From NCBI GenBank assembly GCA_035512575.1, contig DATKDT010000129.1, positions 1-14,721 on the forward strand: 14,721 bases of DNA. Direction: 5' to 3'. The DNA is from JALYRV01 sp035512575 (GTDB lineage Bacteria; Acidobacteriota; Vicinamibacteria; Vicinamibacterales; SCN-69-37). A program made the translations under genes and the position numbers. Below are positions 14,128-14,721 of the stretch, piece after piece (positions within the stretch are counted from its first letter, which is position 1; each line of letters opens with the position of its first letter). Below the pieces are notes generated by a model. That model was not told the DNA's origin, made no database searches, and saw nothing but the letters and a program-made list of their open reading frames with translations.

Positions 14128-14721
14128 GTCCTCTTTCTCGCCTCGATGTCGATCGTAATTTTCACTTCGTCGGCCACGACCGCGCCGCCCGCCTCGATGA
14201 GGGCATTGTATTTGACCCCGAACTCCTTGCGATTGATCGTCGTCGTCGCGGTCGCGCCCACGACGGGAGGCGCGGTGACGGCGCGCTGGACGGGTTTCGA
14301 CGGCCCTTCGACGTCCAGCACGACCTCCTTCGTGACGCCGCGGATTGTCAGGTCGCCAACCAGCTTGAAGCCCTGGGGCGTGACGCCCTCGACGCGCTTC
14401 GAGACGAACGTGATGTCGGGATGCTGCTCGACGAGCAGGAAGTCGTCGCTGCGCAGATGCCGGTCGCGGTTGGCGTTGCGGGTGTCGATCGCCGTGACGT
14501 CGATGGCGACGTTGACGGCCAGCGACGAGGCATTCTGGCCGTCGTACTTCACCCATCCGACGACCGGCCCGAGCGTGCCGCGCACCGTCGAGACCAGCAT
14601 GTGCCGCACCGCGAACTGGGCGGAGGTGTGATTGGTGTCGATCGTCCAGATGTCGGCGCCCTGCGGCGCCGCGGGCATCGCGGGACGGCGCGGTCCCTGC
14701 TGCGCGGCCTGGCCCGCCTGC
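14124..14721 (-). CDS. YceI-family periplasmic protein (partial, 5' end outside window)
   Basis: The visible 198 codons encode a YceI-like domain, a lipocalin-like beta-barrel that binds isoprenoid-type lipids in characterised members. Recognisable features are IDTNHTSAQFAVRHM near the start, VSTVRGTLGPVVG, IDVTAIDTRNANRDRHLRSD, the FLLVEQHPDITF strand and LVGDLTIRGVTKEV. An in-frame ATG exists at 14678, but the frame stays open to the window edge. The residues before it (QAGQAAQQGPRRPA) look like the start of a mature exported protein, so the true start and signal peptide probably lie to the right. The stop overlaps the ChaN-family start by 4 bases. It may be a carrier or scavenger acting alongside that protein, which is inference from coupling only. 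Confidence 0.92.
   Translation of the reverse strand, partial: QAGQAAQQGPRRPAMPAAPQGADIWTIDTNHTSAQFAVRHMLVSTVRGTLGPVVGWVKYDGQNASSLAVNVAIDVTAIDTRNANRDRHLRSDDFLLVEQHPDITFVSKRVEGVTPQGFKLVGDLTIRGVTKEVVLDVEGPSKPVQRAVTAPPVVGATATTTINRKEFGVKYNALIEAGGAVVADEVKITIDIEARKRT

Overview
This is a GC-rich window (roughly two thirds G+C by eye), almost fully coding, from the chromosome of a Gram-negative bacterium. Evidence for the envelope type is a TonB-dependent outer-membrane receptor ending in Phe, many Sec signal peptides and periplasmic c-type cytochromes. The mix of a reaction-centre-type cytochrome c, a winged-helix/TPR regulator, a cytochrome-fused copper monooxygenase and a DCC-family protein is typical of Acidobacteriota, perhaps the Vicinamibacterales. 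The taxon is an inference. I see no rRNA, tRNA, CRISPR array, prophage or insertion sequence. No stretch over 300 bases lacks a gene; the longest gap is about 200 bases.

Layout. Positions 1-6952 read leftward in transcription order: a diheme cytochrome c (6952-6476), a multicopper oxidase overlapping it by ATGA (6479-4584), a TonB-dependent receptor (4375-2219), a class C beta-lactamase-like serine hydrolase (2070-922) and the N-terminal part of an ABC exporter (912-1, cut by the window edge). A divergent promoter region (6953-7101) then separates a rightward block: a HExxH metallopeptidase (7102-8190), an overlapping DCC-family thiol protein (8177-8560), a cytochrome c/type II copper monooxygenase fusion (8680-9987) and an ATGA-coupled cytochrome/heavy-metal-binding protein (9984-11414). 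A winged-helix/TPR regulator converges on it (12711-11392) and diverges from a small lipocalin-like protein (12792-13205). A ChaN-family protein (14127-13231) is ATGA-coupled to a YceI-family protein that runs off the right edge.

How the genes may work together. Four genes form two translationally coupled pairs that join c-type heme with copper chemistry: cytochrome c + multicopper oxidase, and cytochrome-monooxygenase + cytochrome/metal-binding protein. All four have export signals, so the common theme is periplasmic copper and electron-transfer chemistry. The specific substrates cannot be read from sequence.

Two things stand out. First, all three same-strand gaps over 100 bp (2071-2213, 4430-4572, 8549-8658) hold a long inverted repeat whose arms are built from short tandem units. 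The unit differs each time (8-mer GGTTCGGN, 6-mer CCAGTT, 7-mer GTAAATT), but the design is the same: tandem units, a unique loop, then the units inverted. No overlapping, divergent or convergent junction has one. Second, the multicopper oxidase carries all its copper ligands in the reverse of the usual order, within what looks like four cupredoxin domains made by duplicating a two-domain enzyme, with the outer domains degenerate.
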